Shown piece by piece: positions 32,307 through 32,967 of a DNA stretch of 32,967 nt. Source of the stretch: Candidatus Poribacteria bacterium (GTDB lineage Bacteria; Poribacteria; WGA-4E; WGA-3G); the NCBI GenBank assembly GCA_022394775.1, contig JAGFCB010000164.1:1-32967 (forward strand), written 5' to 3'. The stretch's first letter is position 1. Every line of letters begins with the position of its first letter. A program made the position numbers and the translations under genes. The notes beneath the pieces are model-generated. The model worked only from the letters and a program-made list of their open reading frames with translations. It had not been told where the DNA came from and did no database searches.

Positions 32307-32412
32307 TTTTTTAAATTTCCTTGCGGTTCGGTCAGGGCGGGTTTGGGGCTTGAAGTACCATTCCGTAGATCCGCCCTCCATTACATTACGGGCTACGTTT
32401 CGTTTTGCTAAT

Positions 32413-32425
32413 AGGACTTACGCAA
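32413..32425. repeat. Solo TAGGACTTACGCA end
   Basis: Exact copy of the terminal repeat of the 25410-25503 element, in the gap between the oxidoreductase and the PhyH gene. No inverted partner is seen within reach, so it is either a remnant or the end of an element that has lost its other end. Confidence 0.4.
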
Positions 32426-32475
32426 TCCCATGATTTTGATTAACTATCAACTCGGATTTCCTTGCACCTTTTGAT

Positions 32476-32967
32476 TTATCCAATCCGCCCAACGGAAGAA
32501 CGGGTTGCGAGATGGTTCCAGCCTCGAAGGACTAATTGGATATTGGTATGACGGTTTTCGGCTTCGATTTCATCGTCACCGGCGTGCATTTGTACAAGCA
32601 CACTCTTTCGTGTCTGGTTTGAGCGGTTCGGCATTGATCCGTGCAGGGTAAAATAACTAAAGAAAAGCACATCTCCCGGTTCCGCTTCCAGAACGGTTGC
32701 ATTCTCAATCGGATATTGTTCGGTAGTCTCAACGTTCTTTCCACTCCCCATCATACCATCGGTACGTCCGAGCTGCTTGTGAGACCCCGGATAAACGCGA
32801 ACACATCCCATTTCATCAGTAGCCTCCGAAACGTAGATAATAGCAGCTATCATCGTATCTTTGACGGAGGGGAAGTACTGCCAATCTTGGTGCATCGGAA
32901 AGGGCGCGCCTTTTTCCGGTGGTTTACAGAAAAGTTTGGAATGATGCAGCATAATATCCGGTCCGAG
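32476..32967 (-). CDS. Phytanoyl-CoA dioxygenase (PhyH) family protein, 5' end outside the window
   Basis: The reading frame is open to the window edge, so the N-terminal half is missing. The visible 163 residues include the HxD pair in PMHQDWQYFP, the core CVRVYPGSHKQLG, GDVLFFSYFTLHGSMPN with the distal His, and an Arg after SNQT as 2-oxoglutarate ligand. It is an Fe(II)/2-oxoglutarate oxygenase, the third of this family in the window. The C-terminus ends VGRIG. Confidence 0.84.
   Translation of the reverse strand, partial: LGPDIMLHHSKLFCKPPEKGAPFPMHQDWQYFPSVKDTMIAAIIYVSEATDEMGCVRVYPGSHKQLGRTDGMMGSGKNVETTEQYPIENATVLEAEPGDVLFFSYFTLHGSMPNRSNQTRKSVLVQMHAGDDEIEAENRHTNIQLVLRGWNHLATRSSVGRIG

Noticed and set aside
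1..32967. CRISPR array, rRNA, tRNA or prophage genes
   Set aside because: No regularly spaced repeat series, no rRNA or tRNA core sequence and no phage structural genes were seen.

Overview
The window is bacterial DNA of moderate GC. Its gene content (many LamG-domain secreted proteins, three phytanoyl-CoA dioxygenase-like enzymes, two Gfo/Idh/MocA oxidoreductases, a xylose-isomerase-like epimerase, an SGNH esterase, a CehA/McbA-type metallohydrolase, PD40 propellers) resembles Candidatus Poribacteria, the sponge-associated phylum. That assignment is inference from gene content; there is no rRNA or tRNA gene here to test it.

Layout. 1-266: frameshifted 3' end of a tnpB gene with its transposon-end hairpin. 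285-3317 (+): two LamG proteins, a MITE-like element and a Gfo/Idh/MocA oxidoreductase. 3374-7588 (-): SGNH esterase, epimerase, a UGA-containing redoxin, a PhyH dioxygenase and a LamG protein. 7791-9928 (+): a UvrC N-terminal-half protein, a 600-base non-coding stretch rich in hairpins, then two tandem metal-binding lipoproteins each with an in-frame UGA. 10063-19362 (-): PhyH dioxygenase, glycosyltransferase, PRPP synthetase, a small membrane protein, phosphoglycerate mutase, a LamG protein and a 1067-residue secreted glycosidase-like protein. 19435-20254: a methyltransferase gene remnant, a second MITE and a small antitoxin-like gene. 20308-26622 (-): methyltransferase, aldo/keto-reductase-like protein, a duplicated pair of propeller plus small lipoprotein genes separated by a decayed gene, insertion-type repeats and a cyclase-family protein. 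26738-32967: DMT transporter (+), then (-) a dehydrogenase, an 832-residue CehA/McbA-like protein, a second Gfo/Idh/MocA oxidoreductase and a PhyH gene cut by the window edge.

Two signals stand out. First, three genes are each interrupted by a UGA exactly where the family has the first cysteine of its CxxC motif; in each, a hairpin with a GG-containing apical loop lies about 22 nt downstream, as in bacterial SECIS elements. They are best read as selenoproteins: two tandem heavy-metal-associated (HMA) lipoproteins and one AhpC/TSA-type redoxin. Second, six exported proteins of two unrelated folds (four LamG lectin-like domains, two PD40 propellers) end in the same short C-terminal tail, with consensus TTWGxIK about 4-10 residues from the end. 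This looks like a shared sorting or anchoring tag of an export system that I cannot name.

The genes suggest a heterotroph that scavenges carbohydrate-like compounds outside the cell (LamG and propeller proteins, the large glycosidase-like protein) and processes modified sugars and small organic molecules inside (oxidoreductases, epimerase, esterase, Fe(II)/2-oxoglutarate dioxygenases), alongside ordinary central metabolism (gpmI, prs).
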